From a virus, in the IMG/VR virus record IMGVR_UViG_3300037171_000080, positions 1 through 23,276 of that record: a stretch of 23,276 nucleotides of DNA; one strand, given 5' to 3'. Below the pieces are notes generated by a model. The model searched no databases. It was not told the origin of the DNA and was given only the letters and a program-made list of their open reading frames with translations. Positions within the stretch are counted from its first letter, which is position 1. Every line of letters starts with the position of its first letter. The translations under genes were made by a program, and so were the position numbers. Below are positions 13,922 to 21,386 of the stretch, piece by piece.

Positions 13922-15504
13922 TGCGTCACCACCAGTCCACCAGATGCGGTCACGCCGCCCTGGAAGATATCGCCGGGGCCGACGTTCAGCAAATTTGTCC
14001 AGCTCAGCGCCGTATCGTTTGGAGCCAGCGAGCCCATGGCGGTGGGCGTACCTGTCCCGCTATTGCAGTTGTCGGCCTGCTGGTTCGCGGTCGTATAGTA
14101 TAGCGGAGTCGTGAAAAACCTGGAGACGAACTGGCCGCCGTTCGCCGACACCCAGCCGACGAATGCGCTATTCCACAACTGCTGAAGTTCCAGCCAAACC
14201 ACGTCGATGCACCCGAGATACCTGTTAGGCTCGGACGGGCGCTCCGTGGACGGGGGGGCGAGATTCGTAGAGTTATACGGTGCCCATCCGGGCAGATCGG
14301 TCTGCGTGATCCCCCATGGCACCGTTACCGTGTTGTTTGGGCTGGCTCCGGCGCGCGTGTTGGCGATGAACCCGGTACAGTACGCGGAGGTGCAGGTTCC
14401 CTCGATAGACTGCAGTTCTTCGGAGTAGGCCAAGTTCGATTGGTCCGATGTGCCGTTGAAGGCGTCCCATCCAACGAAATCCAGGTAGGTATGCGTGGCA
14501 CTCTGCGTGGTCTGCGGGCAGTTCCCAGCGACTGCAGGGGTTCCCACCGGGATGATGCTGGCGTTCACCACACCGATCCAGTCCCAGGCAAAACATATGT
14601 CCGAGTTGGACGGCGAGATGTTCGCCGCGACCGGATAGCTTGGCCCGGTGAAGGCCGCGCCGATCTTGACTGACGGAACCACGGCTTTGATGGCCGTCGA
14701 GAAATCCTTGATGACCTGCGCTGCGTAGGCGACAGTCAGCGTACTCGGTGGAATCTGCGTCTGCATCGCTGCCAGCGGCTCGATGAGAACCTGAAAGGAG
14801 GAGATCGCGGCCCCGTAGCGGTCGAACATCGCCAGCGTGGGGGGCAGCACGCACGCCTCGTATTGGGCCTCTGTCAGCGGATACGGGAGATTTAACGTCG
14901 GGTAGCACGAGTTGAGCATGTCCGTCACAACCCCAGGTATTCCAGAGCGCCAGTTCACGCCGTGCGCCACATACCCGTTCACCATCGAATCCAGGATACT
15001 CAGCATCTTGCAGTGCGGCCCGCTTCCGGCCGGCGCGGCAGTCGCCGGACTCGTGAACGCGAGCGTGCCGCCACGCGCGCAGTCGGAAACCGCCATGCAG
15101 CCGCGGCTGCCACACGTTGTGGAAGCAAAGAAAGCCGCGATATCCACGAATGTATCGTGCGTGGTCATTCCACTGGCGAGCATCTGAGCCGAGAACGTCC
15201 CGTTGGCGCAGGGCGCGCCGAATGCCGCCAGGCTGGCGCTCAGAAAAGGGCCGAGGCACGGGATATCCTGCCCGGTGAGCATGATCTTAGGCTGTGGGTG
15301 AGCTGCATCCCGCGCCTTGATGTCTTGGAAGCTCGCGCACTCGTCGGCGTAGAAGTTGGCGAGCTGGTACTGCGCCGCGGGCAGATTGTAGCACTTGCTG
15401 CCAGGCTGGCAGACAGACGCGCACCCTGATTGGTTCGCGCAGTTGCATTGCGCCATGGCCGCCAGAGGCAAGAACGTGAGGAGGGCGAGCACCTTTACTG
15501 GCAT
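13918..15504 (-). CDS. Secreted cysteine-rich protein, possibly glycoside-hydrolase-like
   Basis: A 528-aa protein. GAGGGTGG precedes the ATG at 15504, which overlaps the previous stop by ten bases. Residues 1-19 (MPVKVLALLTFLPLAAMAQ) are a clear Sec signal peptide cleaved after Ala-Met-Ala. The mature N-terminus is Cys-rich (QCNCANQSGCASVCQPGSKC), and I count 20 Cys overall, which suits an oxidising compartment. Strand-like FQVLIEPLAAMQ (Glu-242) and YLDFVGWDAFN (Asp-342) with alternating helices (YAAQVIKDFSTAIKAV) suggest a TIM-barrel, and 'IEP' at a strand end recalls the acid/base Glu of clan GH-A. No family is certain. It could be a polysaccharide-degrading enzyme acting on the host envelope or biofilm. 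The C-terminal ~60 residues are Gly/Thr-rich. It ends in an ATGA overlap with the connector gene. Confidence 0.72.
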   Translation of the reverse strand: MPVKVLALLTFLPLAAMAQCNCANQSGCASVCQPGSKCYNLPAAQYQLANFYADECASFQDIKARDAAHPQPKIMLTGQDIPCLGPFLSASLAAFGAPCANGTFSAQMLASGMTTHDTFVDIAAFFASTTCGSRGCMAVSDCARGGTLAFTSPATAAPAGSGPHCKMLSILDSMVNGYVAHGVNWRSGIPGVVTDMLNSCYPTLNLPYPLTEAQYEACVLPPTLAMFDRYGAAISSFQVLIEPLAAMQTQIPPSTLTVAYAAQVIKDFSTAIKAVVPSVKIGAAFTGPSYPVAANISPSNSDICFAWDWIGVVNASIIPVGTPAVAGNCPQTTQSATHTYLDFVGWDAFNGTSDQSNLAYSEELQSIEGTCTSAYCTGFIANTRAGASPNNTVTVPWGITQTDLPGWAPYNSTNLAPPSTERPSEPNRYLGCIDVVWLELQQLWNSAFVGWVSANGGQFVSRFFTTPLYYTTANQQADNCNSGTGTPTAMGSLAPNDTALSWTNLLNVGPGDIFQGGVTASGGLVVTQ

Positions 15505-17300
15505 TGGAATGCCACCCTCAAGTTGGCCGTCGTATCGGTCGCGTTCGATGTGCTGGTCTCAACCCCTACGTAGAAGGTGTCGCCACTCGAAAAGGTTACG
15601 GAATCGGCTCCGTCGCTGCAAGTCGTGCCGGTTCCCAGCGTACAAGTTAGGGCGCTCTGCGCACCGTTGTGGTAGAGGGTGACTACTCCGCTGCTGGCGT
15701 CCTGCCCGGCTGCGGAGCTCTTGGCGATCAAGGCGAACGCCGTGCACGGCCCACTGATCGGCATCCCGAGCGCCGTCGTGCCGGTACAATCCGGCAAGCC
15801 GTCATCCTGGCTACCGGGGAATAGGTAGTATTCGGTGCTGAGAGATGCGCCCACTGCGCCGTTGCACCAGCTCTCGTAATTCGGAGCGTCCAGAGAAGTG
15901 GGAGTCCATATTCCTCTCGCCAGTCGCAATCCCTGCCCTGTAGTCGGGGCGGTTGCGGAGATGCTTACACCGCGGATGCCAACGACCGACGCCGCCACCG
16001 TTCCAGCCGCGTTCGTCATGTCTCCGGTGAATGCGGGCATCTGCGCAGCCGCGAGTACTCCGGCGATTTGCGGCAGGGTGCAAAGTAACCAAGCGCTGCT
16101 GCCTGTATTCCAGCAATAGACGTCTCCCGCAGTCGTGGGGGCTGTAGGGGTAACCGCATTATGCTGGATGGCTCCGACTGTCATCACGGTACCAGGCACA
16201 CCTGCCACGACGTTGCTCGCGTCTCCAGTGAACCCGAGGCTGTACAACTGGTTCCCGCCATTCAGCCCGAGAGGAGCCCCAGCCACCAGCGCCGCGCCTG
16301 GAGTATAGATCGTCTGGCTGTATCCGGTCGTCGGCCCGCTGATGACAAACTGTGTCGTGTGCGTGGAGTCGTAGAACTTGATCGCTCCCTCGGCCGTGCC
16401 GGACAGTCCGAGCGTGCCGCCAACCGTCACATTGCCGCCAACCGTCAGTAGGTTCAAATTTCCAGGGATCGTGCCGCTGTCAAGACACGTTGGGGAAATG
16501 TAGGAGGTGCAGTCAACCGCCGCCGTGCCGTTGATTTCGTTAGCAGAAATCGCGCCGCCTCCGGTGGGCGCCAGCGTGCCGGACACCAGCAGCGCGTTTC
16601 CGTTCGTACCGCTCCCCACTCCGCTAAAGTTGACGGACCCGCCGGTGCCTCCCGTATCTCCGCAACTCCATGTGTGGGTGGCCGCCGTATAGTTGAGGTG
16701 GAGTCCCGAATCCGGGCAGTCCGGGATGGGCGATATCTGCCCGGTCCCCACGGTCCCTCCGATCTGGTACACGGCATCGGTGACCGTGTCGGCCGGAAAC
16801 GTAGTGCCGTTGATCGTCGCGGCATCAATCGTGCAGCCGGCTGGGGTCAGGTAGTCGGTACAGGGCGTGGCTACCCGAGCCGTGTTGAATCCGGTCGCAT
16901 AGGGAATGCCGGGGCCAGGGTAAGGAATATAGGCCGTGCCGAGTGGCGGGTAGGTCTGCGGCTGGCAATAGGTCGAGAGCCGGGCCGGGCTGGATGCCCC
17001 GATCTGGCAGACTTCCTCGAAACTCGCCCCATTGTACGTGGTGAATAGCAGCACGTACTGGGTTCCGGCGGGGCTTACCACGAGAGACACATTCAGCGCG
17101 CCGCCCGTGATGCTCACCGTCTGGTTCCACGCCGCGATGGTGTTCGCGCTGATATCCACGCTCACCGCCCCGGAAATCTTGAGCGTGCCGTTGAACGGCG
17201 CTCCGGACACCGGCGTGTAAATGGTGTCGGAGATGGTCGTGTACTGCGGCTGCGCCACCAGCGCCAGCGGCATGAGAACGGTAATAATCGCCAGTTTCAT
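15495..17300 (-). CDS. Secreted tail-fibre-like protein
   Basis: A 601-aa protein from the ATG at 17300. The longer frame to 17366 would read through the terminator hairpin, and only the shorter start puts a signal peptide (MKLAIITVLMPLALVAQ) at the N-terminus. No Shine-Dalgarno is visible. Residues ~22-110 (DTIYTPVSGAPFNGTLKISG ... EEVCQIG) are a fibre N-terminal beta domain of a type seen in many phage fibres ('G.PFNGTL.I'). The middle is Thr/Gly/Ala-rich with TVGGNVTVGGTLGLSGTAEG. Residues ~485-601 form a C-terminal beta-sandwich (DSVTFSSGDTFYVGVETSTS...) with paired Cys. It is probably a fibre or adhesin. Export is implied by the leader. It lies directly after the capsid gene and its terminator, ahead of the Cys-rich protein. 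Confidence 0.78.
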   Translation of the reverse strand: MKLAIITVLMPLALVAQPQYTTISDTIYTPVSGAPFNGTLKISGAVSVDISANTIAAWNQTVSITGGALNVSLVVSPAGTQYVLLFTTYNGASFEEVCQIGASSPARLSTYCQPQTYPPLGTAYIPYPGPGIPYATGFNTARVATPCTDYLTPAGCTIDAATINGTTFPADTVTDAVYQIGGTVGTGQISPIPDCPDSGLHLNYTAATHTWSCGDTGGTGGSVNFSGVGSGTNGNALLVSGTLAPTGGGAISANEINGTAAVDCTSYISPTCLDSGTIPGNLNLLTVGGNVTVGGTLGLSGTAEGAIKFYDSTHTTQFVISGPTTGYSQTIYTPGAALVAGAPLGLNGGNQLYSLGFTGDASNVVAGVPGTVMTVGAIQHNAVTPTAPTTAGDVYCWNTGSSAWLLCTLPQIAGVLAAAQMPAFTGDMTNAAGTVAASVVGIRGVSISATAPTTGQGLRLARGIWTPTSLDAPNYESWCNGAVGASLSTEYYLFPGSQDDGLPDCTGTTALGMPISGPCTAFALIAKSSAAGQDASSGVVTLYHNGAQSALTCTLGTGTTCSDGADSVTFSSGDTFYVGVETSTSNATDTTANLRVAFQCQ

Positions 17301-17310
17301 CGTCAGACAC

Positions 17311-17350
17311 AAAAAAAGGCCCGCCCGCCTTTTCGCAGCGAGCGGGCCTT
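17311..17350 (-). terminator. Intrinsic terminator after the major capsid gene
   Basis: On the minus strand, AAGGCCCGCTCGC pairs with GGCGGGCGGGCCTT (arms 17338-17350 and 17316-17328, one mismatch, nine-base loop), followed by a run of seven T (17317-17311). It lies 27 bases beyond the capsid stop and only ten bases before the next ATG at 17300. It probably sets a high capsid-to-fibre ratio by partial termination. Confidence 0.88.
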
Positions 17351-17376
17351 GCTCCACTTTCCTCAAACCTGCCTCG

Positions 17377-18861
17377 CTAGGTTCCGCTGCCGTTCGAGTA
17401 CACGGCCATGAGCGGGTCCATCGTCACGCCGCCGTAGACGTGCCGGATCTTGTAATGGATGGCGTCGGTGTCGAAGTCGCCTTCCATCGGATTCTGCATC
17501 GTGGTGCCGATGGACGGCCCGGTGCCGGGTCCCATGCCGCCTTCGCCGATGGCTACCGAGTTCGGCAGCTTCATAAAGAGTTCGGGGTTGCGGCGTCCGC
17601 GCAGATGCGCGAACTCCACCGCCGGACGCCCGCTGTTCGGATCGGAGAACAGGTACCAGGCCTGATTCCCGTAGGTCGTGTCCACGATGGGCAGGTAGTA
17701 GTTCACCGCCAGTTTCACGATATTGCGCGCCCAGTTGGCGACGTTGAGCCGCTGCCCGGAGGTCAGGTTCGCGGTCGCGCCAGAGCCATCCTGGATCGTG
17801 GTGCCACCCTGGTCGTTGGCAAAGAAATAATCCGCGTTCAGGATGTTTTGTGCGGCCACCTTGAGGGCCGGGGGAACCACCAGCGTCACGGCCTCGATGT
17901 CGATGGGCTGGCCGTCCAGGTCGCGCTGAAGGGACATGACCACCATCGCCTGTGCCAGCGCGGTAATCGACAGCGGCGGGTTGTTCGCCGTGTACACATT
18001 GCCTGGCGAGTTGGCCGCGCTCACGATGTTTTTGAAGTTCGCCGTGTTGAAGAAATTGGTGTTGCTGGCGAAAAGCGAGGTCACGAAGTACTCTTCGCCG
18101 CGGCGCATACCGCGCCCGAATCGAGCCGGCACATCTTTGATCGCATTGAGGTCGTCGTTGATGAACGTCTCCCAGTAGAACGGCATCCGCTTGCCGTACT
18201 TCTGGAGGTTGTAGGCGTAGTACCCTACTCCCTGCGCCGCGCCGGGGGGCACGTAGGTCCCGGCCTGCTGGGCCGAATCTGAAATCTTGTCTTCGGGATA
18301 CAGCGCGCCAAGCCCGATAGGCGTAATGCTGGGTGCCGTGCCGTAGTCCACGCGGAACCGCTTGACCTGGCGGAAGTCGGCCACGTCGGAATGCGCGGCG
18401 ATCATGTTCCAGGTGTACGGCGTCTCGCGGTAGTTGGCGAGGACGGCTCGGTCGATCACGTCACCGAACAGGTTCGGAAAGTCCGAGATGGCCAGCGCCT
18501 CGCGGAATCTTCCGTACATCGCCTCTTTGACCATCAACCGCGCGAACGAATCGCCGTTGAAGGCCTTGGTCAGCAACTTGGAGGCTTCGTACAGATCGCG
18601 TTCGTACAGGCGGCGGCGCGGGTCCTGGACGGAAAAAGTCTTGACTGGGACCATGCCCGGCTCGCCCATGAAGCGCCGATCCGGCACGACCTCGTTGGGG
18701 ATATTGGTGTAGGGCTTGTACAGGCCTTCGCGCATGTCTCCCGTGTGATATTGCGCCCCGGCGTGGCCGCGATAGCTGATTTCGCTGACGTGCGGCTGAA
18801 TGCTACGAGCGCCCGTGGCGAAGTCGCCGAAGTTCTTGAGGATATCGGTAAAGCCGATCAT
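17377..18861 (-). CDS. Major capsid protein (HK97-like fold, Mu gpT-like)
   Basis: A 494-aa protein. The ATG at 18861 follows the decoration gene's stop by one base, with AAGGAGG (18871-18877) nine bases upstream. An earlier in-frame start at 18891 would lie inside that gene. The sequence shows a helical N-terminus (LYERDLYEASKLLTKAF), a long central region with NMIAAHSDVADFRQVKRFRV and KYGKRMPFYWETFINDDL, and later VTLVVPPALKVAAQNILNAD and the C-terminal FDTDAIHYKIRHVYGGVTMD. The last part ('Y.IRH..G....D') and the 'L...P..L...A..IL' element are characteristic of Mu gpT-type/prohead capsid proteins. Its position after a protease-scaffold and a decoration protein agrees. It is the most strongly expressed candidate: best ribosome site and its own terminator. 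Confidence 0.9.
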   Translation of the reverse strand: MIGFTDILKNFGDFATGARSIQPHVSEISYRGHAGAQYHTGDMREGLYKPYTNIPNEVVPDRRFMGEPGMVPVKTFSVQDPRRRLYERDLYEASKLLTKAFNGDSFARLMVKEAMYGRFREALAISDFPNLFGDVIDRAVLANYRETPYTWNMIAAHSDVADFRQVKRFRVDYGTAPSITPIGLGALYPEDKISDSAQQAGTYVPPGAAQGVGYYAYNLQKYGKRMPFYWETFINDDLNAIKDVPARFGRGMRRGEEYFVTSLFASNTNFFNTANFKNIVSAANSPGNVYTANNPPLSITALAQAMVVMSLQRDLDGQPIDIEAVTLVVPPALKVAAQNILNADYFFANDQGGTTIQDGSGATANLTSGQRLNVANWARNIVKLAVNYYLPIVDTTYGNQAWYLFSDPNSGRPAVEFAHLRGRRNPELFMKLPNSVAIGEGGMGPGTGPSIGTTMQNPMEGDFDTDAIHYKIRHVYGGVTMDPLMAVYSNGSGT

Positions 18862-18862
18862 G

Positions 18863-19363
18863 TTACGCAGCCTCCTTGAGGCGAACGGCAATGATGCCGG
18901 TCGCGTTGCTGGCCAGAAGCGGGCCGGCCGCGCCCCCGACGCTCACGGCGCTGCCGAATTTCACTCCGGTCGGTGCTCCCACTGCGTTCCCCATCGTCGC
19001 CGAACTGTTTTTGTCGAGCGTGAAGTTGTACGTCAAGTTGGAGCCATCGGTAGTCGTTGTTCCACCGTCAACATACAGCAAATCGCCTGGATTCACCGCG
19101 CTGCCGGTGCTCGGGCTGAGCGCACTTTTGGCTGTGACGGTGAGCATAAACACGCCCGCCAGCAGGATCGTGACAAATCCGGTGCTCGGCAGCATGAGCG
19201 GGGCCAGCGTGCCGGGCTGAAGCATCGGCGGGTTGCTGGTCATCATAACGCCGGCCAGTTGGCCGACCATAACCGGCGTTCCGGCCTGAAGCGTGAGCGA
19301 AGGCGTGACGGCAACCTGAAGCGGTTGCGCGCCCCCCTGTTCGAGAACTTGGTTGGCGGCCAT
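18863..19363 (-). CDS. Capsid decoration protein (DUF2190-like)
   Basis: A 166-aa protein. The start abuts the protease stop (TAAATG), with GGGAGG nine bases upstream. The body is all-beta and Gly/Thr-rich: LTLQAGTPVMVGQLAGVMMT, a central segment AGVFMLTVTA, the element AVNPGDLLYVDGG and the end GVKFGSAVSVGGAAGPLLAS. The 'V..GD.LY.D' and 'G..FG.A' elements are those of DUF2190/decoration proteins, which stud the capsid surface and stabilise it after expansion. Between the protease and the capsid gene is its usual place. Confidence 0.78.
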   Translation of the reverse strand: MAANQVLEQGGAQPLQVAVTPSLTLQAGTPVMVGQLAGVMMTSNPPMLQPGTLAPLMLPSTGFVTILLAGVFMLTVTAKSALSPSTGSAVNPGDLLYVDGGTTTTDGSNLTYNFTLDKNSSATMGNAVGAPTGVKFGSAVSVGGAAGPLLASNATGIIAVRLKEAA

Positions 19364-21016
19364 TTAGGCGGCCCTCCCTTGTTTGAACGCCTCGTGCAGG
19401 CGCTTGAATTTCTTGCGCTCGGCCTTATCCGCGCCGTCCTGCGCCTCTCCCATCACGAATCCCGCAAGGGATTCCAGGGTCGAGTCGTACTCGGCGCGCC
19501 AGCCTTCCTCGTGCGCTTTCTGCTGCGCCTCGGTCAGTGGGGTGTCAGCGCTGCCCATGGCAATCGGCTTGCCGGCGCCGGTCAACTCGCACGCTTCGAT
19601 GGTGGCCGCTTCCGCCAGTTTCGTGAGCTTTTCGGCATCCACATCGCCCGCTCCAGTCAGCGGAATCGGGCGTTCCAGCAGGTGCTTCGTCACCCAGCGT
19701 TTGACTGATTCGGAGACGTATACGGCCTCGAAGTACTGGCCGATGACGTTCTGGGCGTCCGGCTTCGCCAGGCGCTCGGTGAGTTTACGGACCGTCGATT
19801 TCAGGTCTGTCACTTCTCGTAATTGGGCTTCCGTCATATCGTCGGCCCCTCCTTCCTCACGGCGGCTTCTGGCCGCCTCGAATAACTGCAAAATCTGGCC
19901 GCCTGCGCCAGGCGTGGTCACGTAATCCACGCTCTGTCCGCGGGTCAGCGCTTGGATGATTTGGCCGCGCTTGCCGTCCGGGGCGGTGCCTTCCCGCGCC
20001 TTCCCGCTGGCGCGAATGGACATGCCGATGTGCTTGGCGAGGTCGTCAACTGGCTGGCGGAATTGCTCGAACACCTTAGCCTTGGCGTAGAGTCCGGGAC
20101 CGGTGGGCCCGTTGTGCTCGAAGTGAGCATCCTCGGTGAGCACGCTGGCGAGGTCTCGCAGATCGCCTTCCGGCCGGGCCGCTTCCTCCGCATCGGTTTG
20201 ATGGTTCCAGAAGTTCTTCGTGCCTGCGGGAAAAACTTTGGGGCCATCGCGTTCCAACACTTCGGCGGGGTAGTACCCGCTCGTGCCGCGTCCGGGAGAA
20301 ATTAGCTTGAGGTACGCCGTGCCATCCTGCCCGACCGCGCCCTCACGCAACGGAACCATGTCGCCCGTGATTTCGATCTCGCGGGCCGCCGCCGCCATGT
20401 CGCACTCTTCCGCGCCATCCTGCCAGGACTTCGGCAGATGCGAGGTCCAGCCCTTTTTCTTGGCAATCGACACGATGCGCGATTTCAGTCCAGACATGCC
20501 GTAATTCTTGGACCCGGCGCGCCCCATGGCGTGGACTGCGGCGCCCACGTCTTCCGGCTTCAGAATCGGGAACGACTTGCCCTTGCCGGCGAAATCTCCG
20601 CCATCCGCCTTATCGCGCTCGTCCTTGGAGATGAACCGCTCCACGATGCGGGCGCTGCCCGGCTGGTAAAGCTCGGCGGCTTCCATGGCCGTGTAGTGGT
20701 CGTCTTCGGTGGCTTTGGGGTGGTAGGAAACGTGGGGAACTACTGGGGTGCGGTTTTCGTGGTCAATCGAGACGTGGGACTTGCCGCCTACGTCGGCCAG
20801 GGTGTAAGGAGCAGAGAACGTCTCGCCGTTGCAACCGTAGATGCAGTCGCCGGTCTCGCCGTCGCCGGAATGGTCGATGTAATGGCCGTAATTGCCTTCG
20901 CCTACCGCGTCATGCACGGCGTCGGAGAGGCGGTCGCGGACATTCCCGTGCGTCAAACCGATACTGGCCTCTTGGAGCTTGAGCGCCAGGATTTTCCAGC
21001 CTTCAGAAAGAGGCAT
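19364..21016 (-). CDS. Capsid maturation protease fused to scaffold-like domain
   Basis: A 550-aa protein. Residues ~20-85 hold a small domain with two Cys (DSVHDAV-like helix, YGHYIDHSGDGETGDCIYGC). Residues ~125-198 (RFISKDERDKADGGDFAGKG ... AKKKGWTSHLPKSW) match a short domain frequent in these phage proteins (DUF6582-like). Residues ~212-385 are the protease: KNFWNHQT (His-272), ARPEGDLRDLA, IGMSIRASGKA (Ser-333), RGQSVDYVTTPGAGGQILQL. The His and Ser fit the catalytic pair of herpes-assemblin-like phage proteases. Residues ~394-550 are helical and charged, like a cleavable scaffold. It is longer than a plain protease because four modules are joined. The enzyme trims scaffold and capsid during maturation. 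The ATG at 21016 has no clear ribosome site and may be nearly leaderless. Confidence 0.88.
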   Translation of the reverse strand: MPLSEGWKILALKLQEASIGLTHGNVRDRLSDAVHDAVGEGNYGHYIDHSGDGETGDCIYGCNGETFSAPYTLADVGGKSHVSIDHENRTPVVPHVSYHPKATEDDHYTAMEAAELYQPGSARIVERFISKDERDKADGGDFAGKGKSFPILKPEDVGAAVHAMGRAGSKNYGMSGLKSRIVSIAKKKGWTSHLPKSWQDGAEECDMAAAAREIEITGDMVPLREGAVGQDGTAYLKLISPGRGTSGYYPAEVLERDGPKVFPAGTKNFWNHQTDAEEAARPEGDLRDLASVLTEDAHFEHNGPTGPGLYAKAKVFEQFRQPVDDLAKHIGMSIRASGKAREGTAPDGKRGQIIQALTRGQSVDYVTTPGAGGQILQLFEAARSRREEGGADDMTEAQLREVTDLKSTVRKLTERLAKPDAQNVIGQYFEAVYVSESVKRWVTKHLLERPIPLTGAGDVDAEKLTKLAEAATIEACELTGAGKPIAMGSADTPLTEAQQKAHEEGWRAEYDSTLESLAGFVMGEAQDGADKAERKKFKRLHEAFKQGRAA

Positions 21017-21023
21017 CCTGCGA

Positions 21024-21055
21024 TGATAATATTCGTGTTATGGTTGGTTTGTCAC
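21024..21055. promoter_or_regulatory. Candidate divergent promoter with overlapping -10 elements
   Basis: The 23-bp gap between the start codons at 21016 (minus) and 21040 (plus) holds GATGATAATATTCG. Plus: an extended -10 TGATAATAT (21024-21032) would start RNA about at the ATG. Minus: -10 TATTAT (21031-21026) with GTGACA (21055-21050) at 18 bp would start RNA about three bases before the ATG. Both messages would be leaderless or nearly so, in keeping with the lack of Shine-Dalgarno sites. Prediction only. Confidence 0.4.
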
Positions 21056-21291
21056 GGTTTTTGGTTACAAAGATTCGGATGCTCTGCGCTAAATGTAAAT
21101 TCAGGATGCCCGGTCCTGGGCATACGTGGTGCCTAGAATGCCAGAACGATTATCAGGCTTCTCGGCGCGAAAAAATGGAAACGCTGCTGCGCGCGCAGGG
21201 ATATCGGTCGGGGTGGGAGGCGTGCAAAGACCGCGTGCGGAGTTACGTGGCGATGGGCCTGAATCCTGCGGAGATCGCCTCCAAGCTCTGA
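21040..21291 (+). CDS. Small zinc-ribbon-like protein
   Basis: An 83-aa plus-strand protein. Residues 14-36 contain CAKCKFRMPGPGHTWCLEC, two CxxC pairs separated by 12 residues, a likely zinc-binding knuckle. A charged helix follows (QASRREKMETLLRAQGYRSG) and a C-terminal element VRSYVAMGLNPAEIASKL that resembles part of a helix-turn-helix. A second ATG at 21079 would give a 70-aa form that begins just before the first Cys. Neither start has a Shine-Dalgarno, but a -10-like TAATAT lies just before 21040. It points away from the head operon, so it may be expressed independently, for example in the lysogen. A DNA- or RNA-binding regulator is plausible but unproven. Confidence 0.65.
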   Translation: MVGLSRFLVTKIRMLCAKCKFRMPGPGHTWCLECQNDYQASRREKMETLLRAQGYRSGWEACKDRVRSYVAMGLNPAEIASKL

Positions 21292-21292
21292 A

Positions 21293-21337
21293 CACAGCGC
21301 GCGGGTGCGAAATATGCCCGCTGTGCAATATCGCACC
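21293..21337 (+). other. Intergenic inverted repeats with pseudoknot topology
   Basis: CACAGCG (21293-21299) pairs with CGCTGTG (21319-21325). GGTGCGA (21304-21310), inside that loop, pairs with TCGCACC (21331-21337), outside it. The four arms interleave as in an H-type pseudoknot with connecting segments of 4, 8 and 5 bases. They could instead be two alternative hairpins. It begins two bases after the zinc-ribbon gene's stop. Confidence 0.45.
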
Positions 21338-21366
21338 TTGCCGCGAGCCCCGCTAGGGTATACGAT
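21338..21366 (+). promoter_or_regulatory. Candidate sigma-70-type promoter for the coiled-coil gene
   Basis: TTGCCG (21338-21343) and TACGAT (21361-21366) are spaced by 17 bases, ahead of GACAGGAGG and the ATG at 21387. The match is partial and the leader would be short, so this is a weak prediction. Confidence 0.25.
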
Positions 21367-21386
21367 GAAGGCGACAGGAGGCGGGC

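Noticed and set aside
17221-18282. 353-aa plus-strand open frame opposite the capsid gene
   Set aside because: It is an antisense shadow of the confidently identified major capsid gene, is Arg/His/Val-rich, has no plausible domain and spans the terminator region.
18800-19708. 302-aa plus-strand open frame
   Set aside because: It crosses three confident minus-strand genes and has the His/Arg/Gly-rich composition of antisense reading in GC-rich DNA.
20438-21136. 232-aa plus-strand open frame
   Set aside because: It is antisense to the protease gene, whose domains are recognised, and it overlaps the zinc-ribbon gene in another frame.
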